DNA from: Amycolatopsis coloradensis
Lineage (GTDB): Bacteria > Actinomycetota > Actinomycetes > Mycobacteriales > Pseudonocardiaceae
Assembly (NCBI RefSeq): GCF_001953865.1
Contig: NZ_MQUQ01000011.1
Span: 62,001 to 126,000 of the forward strand
Length of the DNA: 64,000 nt
Direction of reading: 5' to 3'
Position numbers and translations under genes: made by a program. Positions within the stretch are counted from its first letter, which is position 1, and the number at the start of each line of letters is the position of its first letter. The notes below the pieces were generated by a model. That model was given only the letters and a program-made list of their open reading frames with translations. It was not told the origin of the DNA and did no database searches. Positions 9,124-17,882 of the stretch are shown piece after piece.

Positions 9124-10074
9124 ATGGCTCAGGTCCTCACGGTGCCGACCCCGCCGCCACCGGTCTCGACCCGGCCGGCGCCGCCACGGGGACGTCGTCG
9201 GCGGGCGCGGGAAACCCTGACGGCGTATGCCTTTGTAGCCCCGAGCCTGTTCGGCGTCGTCGCGTTCCTGTTGCTGCCAGTACTGATCGTCGCCGGGCTG
9301 AGCCTGTTCGACTGGAAGCTGCTGGCCACGCCGGAGTTCGTCGGGCTGGTCAACTACGAGCGGCTCTTCGCCGACGGCGGGATCGGCCACTCGCTACTGG
9401 TGACCATCGCCTACGTGGTCCTGACCATCCCGGTGCAGACGGTGCTGGCCCTGGTGCTCGCGCTGCTGCTCAACCAGCGAGTGCGCGGCGTGAAGATCTT
9501 CCGCGCGCTGTTCGTCCTGCCCTGGATGGCGACGCCGGTGGTGATGGGCCTGGTGTGGGGCTGGATCTTCGACCCGGCCAATGGTGCTGTCAACTCCTTC
9601 CTGGAGATCTTCGGGATCGACGGGCCGAGCTGGCTGTCCTCGGCCGGCCTCGCGCTGCCCTCGGTGGCGGCGACGCAGGTGTGGCAGTTCGCGGGCTACA
9701 ACATGCTGTTCTTCCTCGCCGGGTTGCAGTCCATCCCGAAGGACTTCTACGAGGCGGCCATGCTGGACGGGGCGTCGCCGGTCCGGCAGTTCTTCGCGAT
9801 CACACTGCCGCTGTTGCGCCCGACGCTGTTCTTCGTCCTTGTCACCAACGTGATCGGCTCGTTCCAGGTCTTCGACACCGTTTTCGTGATGACCAACGGC
9901 GGTCCCGGCACCAGCACCGAGGTCATCAACTACACGATCTACCAGACCGCGTTCAGGCAGTTCGATTTCGGCTACGCCTCCGCCATCGCGATGGTGCTGT
10001 TCCTGATCATCCTCGCGGTCACCATGGCGCAGGTCCGGTACTTCAACCGCACCACGACCTACGACCTGACCTGA
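9124..10074 (+). CDS. Sugar ABC transporter permease, CUT1 family (MalF/UgpA type)
   Basis: This 316-aa inner-membrane protein has a basic, proline-rich N-terminal tail and about six transmembrane segments, the first near YAFVAPSLFGVVAFLLLPVL. The EAA loop that contacts the ATPase reads YEAAMLDGASPVRQF followed by FAITLPLLRP, as in CUT1 permeases. It pairs with the next gene to form the membrane channel for an oligosaccharide, fed by the lipoprotein at 10947. ATG 9124 has GGAAGGGAG upstream; longer frames reach back into the hydrolase gene and are not used. No ATP-binding subunit follows, so a shared MsiK/MalK-type ATPase encoded elsewhere is expected. That is usual for CUT1 systems of this phylum. 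Confidence 0.95.
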   Translation: MAQVLTVPTPPPPVSTRPAPPRGRRRRARETLTAYAFVAPSLFGVVAFLLLPVLIVAGLSLFDWKLLATPEFVGLVNYERLFADGGIGHSLLVTIAYVVLTIPVQTVLALVLALLLNQRVRGVKIFRALFVLPWMATPVVMGLVWGWIFDPANGAVNSFLEIFGIDGPSWLSSAGLALPSVAATQVWQFAGYNMLFFLAGLQSIPKDFYEAAMLDGASPVRQFFAITLPLLRPTLFFVLVTNVIGSFQVFDTVFVMTNGGPGTSTEVINYTIYQTAFRQFDFGYASAIAMVLFLIILAVTMAQVRYFNRTTTYDLT

Positions 10075-10086
10075 GAGGGGCCGACC

Positions 10087-10929
10087 GTGACCACGACCAC
10101 GACCACCCGGCGGCGGCGGCCCTCCCGCCGCGCCGCCCTCTACGCGACGCTGATCATCGGGGCGGCCATGTCGGTCTTCCCGTACTGGCTGATCGTCTCG
10201 ACCGCGGTGAAACCGCGCGGTGAACTCTTCGAGGCGGCACCGTGGGCGCCGCCGTCCTCGCCGACGCTGGAGAACCTCGGCGCGCTGCTGGGCTCGGACT
10301 TCGCGCAGTCCATCCTCAACACCTTCATCTTCGTCACCGTCCTCACCGTCGGACAGCTGATCTTCACCACGCTGGCGGCGTATGCGTTCGCGCGCTTGGA
10401 CTTCCGGGGTCGCAACTCGCTGTTCTGGCTGTACCTGGCCACCCTGATGGTGCCCAACGTGGTGACCCTGATCCCGCTGTTCCTGATCATGCGGGAGCTG
10501 GATCTGGTGAACAGCTGGTACGGGCTCGTCGCGCCGTACGTCTTCGGGACGCCGTACGGGATTTTCCTGATGCGCCAGTTCTTCCGCAGCATCCCGCGCG
10601 AGATCGAGGAGGCCGCGCGGGTGGATGGCGCGGGGCACCTGACCATCCTGTGGCGGATCATCCTGCCGCTGAGCAGGCCGATCCTGGCCACGCTGGCGAT
10701 CGTCACGGTGATCTCGTCCTGGAACAACTTCCTGTGGCCGCTGATCATCACCAGCAGCGAGGACACCCGCGTGGTCACCGTCGCGATCGCCGCCCTGCGC
10801 TCGGAAATCGGCATCGACTACACCCGGATGATGGCGGGCAGCCTGCTCACGCTGCTGCCGATGCTGCTCGTCTTCGTCTTCTTCCAGCGCTACATCGTCC
10901 GGTCGGTCGCCCTGACCGGACTCAAGTGA
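10087..10929 (+). CDS. Sugar ABC transporter permease, CUT1 family (MalG/UgpE type)
   Basis: This 280-aa second permease has six predicted membrane spans. The EAA loop reads EEAARVDGAGHLTILWRIIL. The ending on a hydrophobic helix plus LVFVFFQRYIVRSVALTGLK is a hallmark of the MalG-like subunit (conserved ...GAVKG or ...ALTGLKG end). The start is a GTG with GAGAGGGG upstream, 12 bases after the stop of the preceding permease, so the two are translated from one transcript. Together with the binding protein they import a sugar that is presumably released to the GH36-like and GH20 enzymes inside the cell. Confidence 0.95.
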   Translation: MTTTTTTRRRRPSRRAALYATLIIGAAMSVFPYWLIVSTAVKPRGELFEAAPWAPPSSPTLENLGALLGSDFAQSILNTFIFVTVLTVGQLIFTTLAAYAFARLDFRGRNSLFWLYLATLMVPNVVTLIPLFLIMRELDLVNSWYGLVAPYVFGTPYGIFLMRQFFRSIPREIEEAARVDGAGHLTILWRIILPLSRPILATLAIVTVISSWNNFLWPLIITSSEDTRVVTVAIAALRSEIGIDYTRMMAGSLLTLLPMLLVFVFFQRYIVRSVALTGLK

Positions 10930-10946
10930 CACGAAGGAGTGTCCCC

Positions 10947-12287
10947 ATGAAGTTCTCGACTTTCCGGCGGAAGATGCTCAGCGCGCTGACAGTCGGCGCG
11001 CTGGTCGGGCTGGTCGCCGCCTGCGGCGGCAGCGGCGACAGCAACGGCAAGACGACACTGACCTACCGAATCTGGGACGAGCAGCAGCAGAAGGGTTACG
11101 AGAAGGTCTTCGAGGCGTTCAAGGCCAAACACCCCGACATCGATGTCAAGATCGAGCTTCAGCCCTACGACCAATACTGGACCAAGCTCGTCACCGAGAT
11201 GGTCTCCGGCACCGCGCCCGACGTGTTCTGGATGACGCCCGCGAACTTCCCCGAACTGGCGACGAAGGGCGCGTTGATGGACGTCTCCGACGCCGTGGAG
11301 AAGTCCGGCCTCGCCAAGGACAAGTACCACCCCAACGTGGTGGATTCCTTTACCTACAAGGAAAAGATGTACGCCGTCCCCAAGGACTGGGGCGTACCGG
11401 GGATGCTCTACAACAAGCAGGTCTTCGCCGAGGCCGGCGTCGAGATGCCCACCGAGCCGCTGACCTGGGCGCCCGACGGATCCGGAACGTTCCTGCCGCT
11501 GATGCAGAAGCTCACCGTCGACGTGAACGGCAAGCACCCCGATGAAGCCGGCTTCGATCCGGCCAAGGTCAAGCGGTGGGGCTTCGCCTCCTGGAACCAC
11601 TCGGGCACCCAGTGGCTGAACTGGATCCCGAGCAACGGCGGCACGACGATCACCAAGCCCTACGGCACGTTCAACTTCAACGAGCCCGCTTCGGTCGAGG
11701 CGTTGCAGTGGGGCGTCGACCTGATCGAGAAGTGGCACGTGTCCCCGCCCGCCGAGCAGACCAACCCGCCGGCGGGCCGTGCGACCGAGATGTTCCAGCG
11801 TGGCGAGGTCGCGGTCTTCCCGGCCAACAACGCGCTGCTGCCCTTCGTCGCCCCTGGCTCGACCTTCCCGATCGGCACCGCGTCGCTTCCCGCGGGCAAG
11901 GCAGGCCGCGTCGTGATCATCAACGGCCTCGGCGAGGCGGTCTACTCCCGCACCGAGCATCCCGACCAGGCCAAACAGCTCGTGTCGTTCCTGGCCACCC
12001 CGCAGGCGCAGGCGATCATGGCCGAGGGCGGCTATGTCTTCCCGGCCATCAACGACCTCGCCCCGCGCTACGTCGAGCACTGGAAAGCCAAGGGCATCGA
12101 CACCCAGCCGTTCCTGGACGAGGCGCGCGGCAAGACGGTGAACTTCCCGATCGTGTCCGGCTTCGCCGCGGCGGAACCCAAAATCAACCAGATCTTCAAC
12201 GACATGTACCTCGGATCGGTCAAGGTCCCCGACGCCGCCGGGGAGGCTGTCAAGCAGGGCAACGCCCTGCTCAAACCCGAGAAGTAA
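10947..12287 (+). CDS. Sugar-binding lipoprotein of the CUT1 ABC transporter
   Basis: This 446-aa protein has a lipoprotein signal peptide: basic MKFSTFRRK, a hydrophobic core and lipobox LVAAC, so the mature Cys is near residue 26. The mature part is a type-1 extracellular solute-binding protein. TYRIWDEQQQKGYEKVFEAF is the usual first strand and helix, APDVFWMTP contributes to the cleft, and LVSFLATPQAQAIMAEGGYV is the typical C-terminal helical region. ATG 10947 has GAAGGAG 9 bases upstream and sits 17 bases after the permease stop. It delivers an oligosaccharide to the permeases. Neighbouring exo-acting hexosaminidase and alpha-galactosidase suggest a GlcNAc/GalNAc- or galactose-containing ligand, which is inference. 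Confidence 0.95.
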   Translation: MKFSTFRRKMLSALTVGALVGLVAACGGSGDSNGKTTLTYRIWDEQQQKGYEKVFEAFKAKHPDIDVKIELQPYDQYWTKLVTEMVSGTAPDVFWMTPANFPELATKGALMDVSDAVEKSGLAKDKYHPNVVDSFTYKEKMYAVPKDWGVPGMLYNKQVFAEAGVEMPTEPLTWAPDGSGTFLPLMQKLTVDVNGKHPDEAGFDPAKVKRWGFASWNHSGTQWLNWIPSNGGTTITKPYGTFNFNEPASVEALQWGVDLIEKWHVSPPAEQTNPPAGRATEMFQRGEVAVFPANNALLPFVAPGSTFPIGTASLPAGKAGRVVIINGLGEAVYSRTEHPDQAKQLVSFLATPQAQAIMAEGGYVFPAINDLAPRYVEHWKAKGIDTQPFLDEARGKTVNFPIVSGFAAAEPKINQIFNDMYLGSVKVPDAAGEAVKQGNALLKPEK

Positions 12288-12298
12288 GGAGGTCTGCC

Positions 12299-14083
12299 AT
12301 GTCCGCGTCACCCAAGAGATGGCGAGCGGCGGCGATCGCCACCGCCGCGTCGCTGGCCGTCTCACTGGCACCGGCCGCGACGGCCGAGCCCGCGCCCGGG
12401 GTGCCCGTGCAGCTGCTGTCGATCACCGACCTGCACGGCTACTTCGGCGAGTACACCACGACCGTGCCCGGCTCGCGTGCCGGTGAGCCCGCGAAAACCG
12501 TGGGTGGCGGGGCATATCTCGCCTCGCACCTCGACCGGCTGCGCGCACCGGAGAACTCCGTACTGTTCTCCGCGGGCGACGACTTCTCCGGCTGGCCGCC
12601 GGAGACCGCGTGGTTCTGGAACGAGCCGACGATCGAGTACATGAACATGATCGGCGTCGAGTTCTCCACCGTGGGCAACCACGAGATCGACCGGAAACCG
12701 GCCTATCTCGAGCATATGATGGAGGGCACCTGCCAGGGCCGCCCCGACCGCGACCTCTGCTTCACCGACTCGACCGGGAAACGCTTCCAGGGCGCGGACT
12801 TCGACTACTACTCCGCGAACGTGCTCAACGAAGCCACCGGCCGGCCGCTGGTCATGCCGTACCACGTGCGGCAGGTCGACGACGGTCGCGGCGGCACGCT
12901 CCCGGTGGGATTCATCCACGCCACGACCACCCACACGCCGCAAGAGCAGCTCTCCTACTGGCCGAGCGAACTGAAGTTCCTGCCCGAGGCGGAGACGATC
13001 AACCGCTACGCCGAGGAGCTGCGCGGTCGGGGTGTCCAGGCCATCGTCGCCGTTGTGCACGAAGGGTTTTCGCAAGCGAACGGGGCGGGGTACAACGACT
13101 GCACCGCACCGTTCGGCCCGCTCGCCGACATGAACGAGCAGATCAGCCCGGCGGTGGACGCCATCGTCGGCGGGCACTGGCACGCGCTGGTGAACTGCAT
13201 GCTGCCCGACCCGGCCGGTAATCCCCGCCCGGTGGTGGATGCGGCGAACCACGGCAGGCTGATCAACGAGATCAACCTGGAGCTGGACCCGGCGACCGGC
13301 GATGTCCGCCGAGACCGGACGAAGTCGGTCAGCCACGCCAACACCCGTGATGTCGCACCGGATCCCGAAGTGCAGCGGATGGCGAAGTACTGGAAGGACC
13401 GGCTCCCCGCGCGGGGTGACCAGCGGGTCGCCACGGTCACCGGCGATCTCACCCGCACCTCCGGCACCGACGAGGAGTCCACGCTCGGCAACGTGACCGC
13501 CGATGCGTTCCTCTGGGCGGCCAACAAGGACGGACAGGCCGATCTCGCGGTCGCGATGCCGGGGATCTTGTTGCACGACATACCTTTCGCCCCCAATCCA
13601 GCCAATCCCGCGGACGCGCCGGGACGGGTGCTGTTCTCCGAGCTGGTCTTCGGCACGGTCTACGAGAACGGCATCGGCCCGGCCGTCGTGCGCGGGACGG
13701 TGACCGGCAAGAAACTCGACGAGCTGATCGAGAGCCAATGGCAGCGGGGGGCCGACGGTGTCGTGACGTATCGCCACATGGCCGTTTCCGGCAACGTTTC
13801 CTACACCTACGACCCCGGCGCCCCGCTCGGGCAGCACGTCGACATCAAGAAGATCCGGATCAACGGGAAGCCGGTGAAGGCCGACCGCGAGTACCGGATC
13901 GCGACCCTGGCCAACAACTTCTTCGCCCGCAACGCCACACCCGGTTTCACGGCGCTTTTCGACGCCAGGAAACAGAATCGGAGCAGCTACTCCGGTGCGG
14001 ACGCGCTCCGGGGGTACATGGCGGCAAGGTCGCCGGTCCGGCCGCCGAAGCTCGACCGGGTCCGGCCCGCACCTGGAAGCTGA
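12299..14083 (+). CDS. Secreted 5'-nucleotidase/metallophosphatase-family protein
   Basis: This 594-aa protein starts with a Sec-type signal peptide (KRWRAAAIATAASLAVSLAPA, cleavage near ATA-EP). The metallophosphoesterase domain carries the metal motifs ITDLHGYFGEY (D-x-H), SAGDDFSGWP, GNHEID and GGHWHALV. The C-terminal 5'-nucleotidase domain follows (roughly residues 370-590, with LGNVTADAFLWAA and the NNFFARNATPGF substrate loop). It should hydrolyse phosphate esters, classically nucleotides, outside the cell. It begins 12 bases after the binding-protein stop with AAGGAGG upstream, so it is co-transcribed with the sugar transporter. That pairing is uncommon and might point to a phosphorylated or nucleotide-linked substrate. 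Confidence 0.9.
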   Translation: MSASPKRWRAAAIATAASLAVSLAPAATAEPAPGVPVQLLSITDLHGYFGEYTTTVPGSRAGEPAKTVGGGAYLASHLDRLRAPENSVLFSAGDDFSGWPPETAWFWNEPTIEYMNMIGVEFSTVGNHEIDRKPAYLEHMMEGTCQGRPDRDLCFTDSTGKRFQGADFDYYSANVLNEATGRPLVMPYHVRQVDDGRGGTLPVGFIHATTTHTPQEQLSYWPSELKFLPEAETINRYAEELRGRGVQAIVAVVHEGFSQANGAGYNDCTAPFGPLADMNEQISPAVDAIVGGHWHALVNCMLPDPAGNPRPVVDAANHGRLINEINLELDPATGDVRRDRTKSVSHANTRDVAPDPEVQRMAKYWKDRLPARGDQRVATVTGDLTRTSGTDEESTLGNVTADAFLWAANKDGQADLAVAMPGILLHDIPFAPNPANPADAPGRVLFSELVFGTVYENGIGPAVVRGTVTGKKLDELIESQWQRGADGVVTYRHMAVSGNVSYTYDPGAPLGQHVDIKKIRINGKPVKADREYRIATLANNFFARNATPGFTALFDARKQNRSSYSGADALRGYMAARSPVRPPKLDRVRPAPGS

Positions 14084-14088
14084 TTGTC

Positions 14089-15000
14089 TCACCTGAACCG
14101 GGACGGAGGGGTTGGCACGTGTTCGCTCATCGAGTCGAACTTGCGGACATAGGTCAGCCCCTCCGGGATCTCGATGCTGGTCGTCGAGGTCCAGCCCCGC
14201 GTCAGGGTGGGCCAGTCGGGCACGTCGGGGTGGAAGTGTGGCCGGAACGGCTCGTAGCCGTCGATGAAGGCGGCCGGTTCCGACCTCGCCTGCCACCGGA
14301 TGTCCGCCGACAACCGCAGCCGGTCGCTGAGGTTGGGGCGGGCCCCGTGCACGGTGAGACTGGTGAACATGAGCACGTCCCCCTGGCCGAAGTGGGTGCT
14401 GCGCCAGCCGTCCACGCCGCTGCCCGCCACCTGCGCGGTGACCCCGCCGGGGCCCTCCGCCCGGGACACACCGAGCACGCCGAGCTTGTGCGACCCCGCG
14501 AGGACCTCCAGCCCGCCGGCGTCGGAGGGACAGTCAGCGAGGGGGATCCACATCGTCAGGGTGTCGACCGCGCCCTGGATGAGGCGGTAGTCCTGGTGAG
14601 CGGGCGTGGGTGTGGCCCGCGGCGTCGGCGCCGTGATGCGGGCGATGTGCAGCGGGTGACAGAAGACCTCCTCGCCGAGCAGCCGCTGAGCCAGGCCGCG
14701 CAGCTCCTCCCGTTCGCTGAGCTCGTGGAAGGACTGCGTCGCCTGCACGGCGGAGTACATGCCGAAGAAGGTGGACTCGCCCTCCTCGAGCGCCCGGTCG
14801 GACGCCCGCAGCTCGTGCGGCGCGGTGCCGGAGGCCAGCCACCTGCTGTCGTGGAGCACGGCCGCGATGTCGGCGCGAACACCGGTGACGTAGTCGCTGG
14901 GCAGCAGGCGAGGGAAGTAGAGGTAGCCGTCCTCGGACATGCGCTCCCGTAGTGCCGCGACGTCGTCGGCGATGTCGCTGGAATCGATCAACTGCTCCAT
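14089..15000 (-). CDS. Phytanoyl-CoA dioxygenase (PhyH)-family Fe(II)/2-oxoglutarate oxygenase
   Basis: This 303-aa protein has the double-stranded beta-helix oxygenase layout. The metal triad is HQD (in PTPAHQDYRLIQG) and a distal His in LTVHGARPNLS. The 2-oxoglutarate-binding Arg is probably in the RLRLSADIRW stretch. Family members hydroxylate varied small molecules in the cytoplasm, and the substrate here is unknown. ATG 15000 has GGAGGCAG upstream. The gene is convergent with the phosphatase (5 bp between stops) and divergent from an AraC gene 63 bp away. The AraC-PhyH divergent pair is common in actinobacteria near sugar loci, which suggests regulation by that AraC. Confidence 0.88.
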   Translation of the reverse strand: MEQLIDSSDIADDVAALRERMSEDGYLYFPRLLPSDYVTGVRADIAAVLHDSRWLASGTAPHELRASDRALEEGESTFFGMYSAVQATQSFHELSEREELRGLAQRLLGEEVFCHPLHIARITAPTPRATPTPAHQDYRLIQGAVDTLTMWIPLADCPSDAGGLEVLAGSHKLGVLGVSRAEGPGGVTAQVAGSGVDGWRSTHFGQGDVLMFTSLTVHGARPNLSDRLRLSADIRWQARSEPAAFIDGYEPFRPHFHPDVPDWPTLTRGWTSTTSIEIPEGLTYVRKFDSMSEHVPTPPSRFR

Positions 15001-15063
15001 GTTCTGCCTCCGTCGTGGGGGTCTCGACGGTTTCGACTGTAGGAAGGGCGGGACATCGCGGAC

Positions 15064-15945
15064 ATGGCTGAACCTGCCTGGAAGATGACAGATCCTGCTA
15101 CGACGCCCTCGCCTCCGGCCGGGTTGCTCGTCATCGGAGAGAGCACCTTCACCAAGCGCGTCGAGGCGATTCGGCCGACCGGCTCGCCGAGCTGGCTGCT
15201 CATGTGGACAACGCGGGGGCGCGGGGCCGTGCACCACGGGGACACGGCCCTGACCACCAGCGCGGGGCGGCTCGTGCTGATAGAACCCGGCGTGCGGCAC
15301 ACCTATGGAGTCGCCCCCGACGCCGCGGAATGGTCGCTGCTGTGGGCACATTTCCGCGCACCACAAGGAAACTGGCTCGGGACGAGTCGCCATCTGACAC
15401 CGGCCGCGAGTGGCGCCGCGGAGGCCATCGACGCCGCTTTCGACCGGCTCCGCCGTTACGCCCGGCTCACCGGTGATCACATCCCGCCGTCGCCGGTCCA
15501 CCTCCCGGCTTTCGCCACCCGCCCCGAACAGCAGGCCCTCGCCATGTGCGCGCTCGAGGAAATCGTGCGCCTGGCCGACCTCGCCGGCGCTCCCGCCGCA
15601 CCGCCAGGCCCTGACCCGCGTATCGCCCGCGTGCAGCAGCTCATTGCCGATACACCGGAGGCCCCGCATACCCTCAACTCGCTCGCCGCCACCGCCGGGC
15701 TGTCACCGTCGCACTTCAGTCACCTCTACGCGAGGGCCACCGGCCACAGCCCCATGCGGGAGGTGCGCACCCGCCGCTTGCACCGCGCGGCTCGGCTGCT
15801 GACCGGCACGGGAATGTCCGTCGCCGCGGTCGCCGGCACCGTCGGCTACGTCGACCAGTTCCACTTCAGCCGCGCGTTCCGCCGCGAGTTCGGCCTGCCG
15901 CCGAGCAGTTACCGGCACAACGGCGAGGTTTCCGGTTGGGACTGA
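15064..15945 (+). CDS. AraC-family transcriptional regulator, divergent from the PhyH gene
   Basis: This 293-aa regulator has a cupin-type sensor (about residues 20-110: SWLLMWTTRGRGAVHHGD and LVLIEPGVRHTYGV) and a C-terminal AraC double HTH. The HTH shows TLNSLAATAGLSPSHFSHLY and VGYVDQFHFSRAFRREFGLP, ending PPSSYR. ATG 15064 follows GAAGGGCGGG. The 63-bp intergenic gap to the PhyH gene would hold overlapping promoters, so PhyH is the likely target. It may sense a monosaccharide, as do related regulators. It is distinct in sequence from the AraC protein at 1674-2597. Confidence 0.88.
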   Translation: MAEPAWKMTDPATTPSPPAGLLVIGESTFTKRVEAIRPTGSPSWLLMWTTRGRGAVHHGDTALTTSAGRLVLIEPGVRHTYGVAPDAAEWSLLWAHFRAPQGNWLGTSRHLTPAASGAAEAIDAAFDRLRRYARLTGDHIPPSPVHLPAFATRPEQQALAMCALEEIVRLADLAGAPAAPPGPDPRIARVQQLIADTPEAPHTLNSLAATAGLSPSHFSHLYARATGHSPMREVRTRRLHRAARLLTGTGMSVAAVAGTVGYVDQFHFSRAFRREFGLPPSSYRHNGEVSGWD

Positions 15946-16262
15946 CGTGTGCGAAATCAGTGCGGGCGTCCCTCGACACCGACCCTGGCAGGCAGGAGAC
16001 CACCAGGGGACGCTTCTCCTACCTCGCTGGTGCCAACACCATCGTTGTGCGGCGGCACTTGTTGATGACCGGTCGCGAGAAGTATGTCGAGATCTTCGCC
16101 TACTCCACCGGGTCACTGTCCCGCGCCGGCAACGCGGAGGTGTGCGGCCGCAGGACAGGCGGTGCTCGTGCCGCTGTCCCGCGTCAGGGCCATCGGCAAC
16201 CCGAACGACAGCGCGAATCTCCGCGCGGTTTGAGGGGCGACGGGATCGGGAAGTAGGCGGGC
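15946..16262. other. Gap without a supported gene
   Basis: Open frames of about 106-111 codons exist on the plus strand (from 15936 and 15947), but neither has a ribosome binding site and neither resembles a family I know. One frame contains GRFSYLAGANTIVVRRHL, which might be a decayed coding fragment. Confidence 0.3.
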
Positions 16263-16604
16263 ATGTCGGGTGCAGTCGATGAACAGGCCGTCCAGTCGGA
16301 GCAGCGACACCGGCGCAGACGCTGGGTGGCGGAACATGGTGGAGTGATCGCCGTTGTCTCGGCGCTGTTCTTCGGTGCGATGGGTGCGTGGTTCGGCTCC
16401 GGCGAAGACGCTGATGTCGGTTGGGTGAATCCGGTGACGACGGGTGCCGTCGGGGTGGTGTTCGGCGCGTTCGTCGGGTACTTCCTGTCGGCGGAAGCCA
16501 GCGGCACGAAAGCCAACGGTAAGCGTCGGGTGCTGTTCATCGTGGGGATGGTGTTCTGCATCGGGGTAGTGGTGGGTATGCGGTACTTGAACGACTGGAC
16601 ATGA
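16263..16604 (+). CDS. Small membrane protein of unknown function
   Basis: This 113-aa protein has a hydrophilic, arginine-rich N-terminus (residues 1-24). Three predicted membrane helices follow: GVIAVVSALFFGAMGAWFG, PVTTGAVGVVFGAFVGYFL and VLFIVGMVFCIGVVVGMRYL. Between the second and third is a basic loop (ASGTKANGKRR). I do not recognise a family. The start at 16263 has a GGGAAGTAGGCGGGC stretch upstream that could serve as a weak SD. It is followed directly by a transposase remnant and sits in a mosaic stretch, so transfer is possible. Confidence 0.6.
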   Translation: MSGAVDEQAVQSEQRHRRRRWVAEHGGVIAVVSALFFGAMGAWFGSGEDADVGWVNPVTTGAVGVVFGAFVGYFLSAEASGTKANGKRRVLFIVGMVFCIGVVVGMRYLNDWT

Positions 16605-16611
16605 CCTCCAA

Positions 16612-16911
16612 GTGATCGACATGCTGACCACCAACGACGTCACCGCCTTCGCCGGCAAGGTGGGCCAGGGTGCGGGCGGCACGGTTCGCACCCCGTTCAA
16701 GCGCCACGCCGCGCGCCCTCACCGGTCACGCGTGCAGAAGGCGGTCAGCCGTGCCCACGCTGGCATCCGCGCGCACGGCGAACGCGCCGTCCCACCGCTC
16801 ATGGGCTGGAAAGTCCTGGCCGAACTCCGTCGTTGCCCACGCCGGGCCACCGCGATCATCGCGGCCATCCTCGTCCTGCACCACATCGAGACCCGCCGTC
16901 AACCACGATAA
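16612..16911 (+). pseudogene. C-terminal remnant of an IS5-like DDE transposase
   Basis: The 99-codon frame ends with SRAHAGIRAHGERAVPPLMG followed by WKVLAELRRCPRRATAIIAA. This matches the end of DDE_Tnp_4 transposases (typically ...AHAKIRALGERAVATLKSWR.LLRKLRC...). The catalytic aspartates and the N-terminal HTH are missing. Preceding residues (GKVGQGAGGTVRTPFK) recall the ADKGYQGAGGT... segment just before the end of the catalytic core. No terminal inverted repeat is evident. The element is dead. Confidence 0.65.
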
Positions 16912-16916
16912 AAAGC

Positions 16917-17348
16917 TCATTCCACGGCGATTCCGCGGGCCTTGAGAATGTCCTCGGCGCCGGGGGCGGCCATCATGGCCTCGTCGCCGCCGTAGATCAC
17001 GCGGAGGTTGGGTAGCAGGGCGAAGTCGTCCAGGGAGGTGACGTCGAAGAGGTCGTCCTCGCCGTCCCAGAACGGCGAGCACTGGTGGTAGATCTCCAAG
17101 CCGCCGTCAGTGGTCAGTTCCTCCACAGTGGCCAGTTGGTCGGGGGTGATCTCCAAATCGGTGAAGCACTGGCGGGCTTCCTCGAGGACGGTGTACAGCA
17201 GGTCCTGTTCGCGCAGGTACTTCCACAGGTCGCCGGTGGCGCCCTTGGCGTGGAGCATGTCGGCGATCCGGAAACGGGGCTGGATGAGCTTGTCCTGGTA
17301 CATGAGCTTGTCGATGACCAGCAGCTTGAAGTTGAAGTCGCGGAACAT
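16917..17348 (-). CDS. Conserved hypothetical protein, possibly DUF6892-type
   Basis: This 143-aa acidic protein opens with MFRDFNFKLLVIDKLMYQDK and then LIQPRFRIAD. From memory it resembles the N-terminus of DUF6892 proteins, which are of unknown function and often lie near DUF1963 or SMI1-type proteins. A WKYLREQDLLYTVLEEARQ helix and a C-terminal LPNLRVIYGGDEAMMAAPGA follow. No signal peptide or membrane span is present. ATG 17348 is the first start that excludes unrelated upstream sequence; its SD is poor, so the start is uncertain. The gene is convergent with the transposase remnant. Confidence 0.6.
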   Translation of the reverse strand: MFRDFNFKLLVIDKLMYQDKLIQPRFRIADMLHAKGATGDLWKYLREQDLLYTVLEEARQCFTDLEITPDQLATVEELTTDGGLEIYHQCSPFWDGEDDLFDVTSLDDFALLPNLRVIYGGDEAMMAAPGAEDILKARGIAVE

Positions 17349-17882
17349 GCCCCATGATCTACCAGACCGCTCCGACAATCCGGGCAGATCCCTGTGGTTC
17401 GACGCTCGTTGTGGGGTCTCGGGGGGCGCCGGGGCCAACAGAAGTGGACGCGAGCGGCGTGCTGCGACCGCCGATCTCCTCGTGCGCCACTTCGTCCCGG
17501 ATGATTTCATCGGAAAGTCCGCTGGATGGGCGTCCTCTGCGCGAAGCCGATATCCCGAGTAAGGCTTCGGATCCGTCATCGACTCGAACAGGACTGTAGT
17601 ACTGCCGGGGGATGGAAGCTTAGCTGCGCACGAAGACCGAGAGTGGCTTCGGTGTAAGCCCCGCATATCGGTGAGGCTGATACAACGGTCCTTCGGGCAG
17701 TCGGTGTGTCAGGCTCGCGAACCGATCGCCCCGCGGTAGTCGCCGTTGGTGATCACCGTCCAGAGCAGGAGCGAGGTGAGGTGGCGTTTGTCGTTAGTCT
17801 GGGTAGTACCCGCACGCCTGGCGAGAAGGCCTTACCTGCGTCGGGGTTGGCGTCACGACCGTCCACTTCGGAGCGCCAGCGT
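17349..17882. other. 534-bp intergenic region with no recognised gene
   Basis: Several frames stay open here but none has both a plausible start and a recognisable product. Local base composition is lower in GC than that of its neighbours. It contains the promoter region for neither flanking gene with certainty, since the LAL gene ends at 17883 and the hypothetical gene starts at 17348. Confidence 0.4.

Noticed and set aside
12362..14296. 644-codon minus-strand frame across the phosphatase
   Set aside because: It opposes a protein with a signal peptide and metal motifs; high GC keeps antisense frames open.
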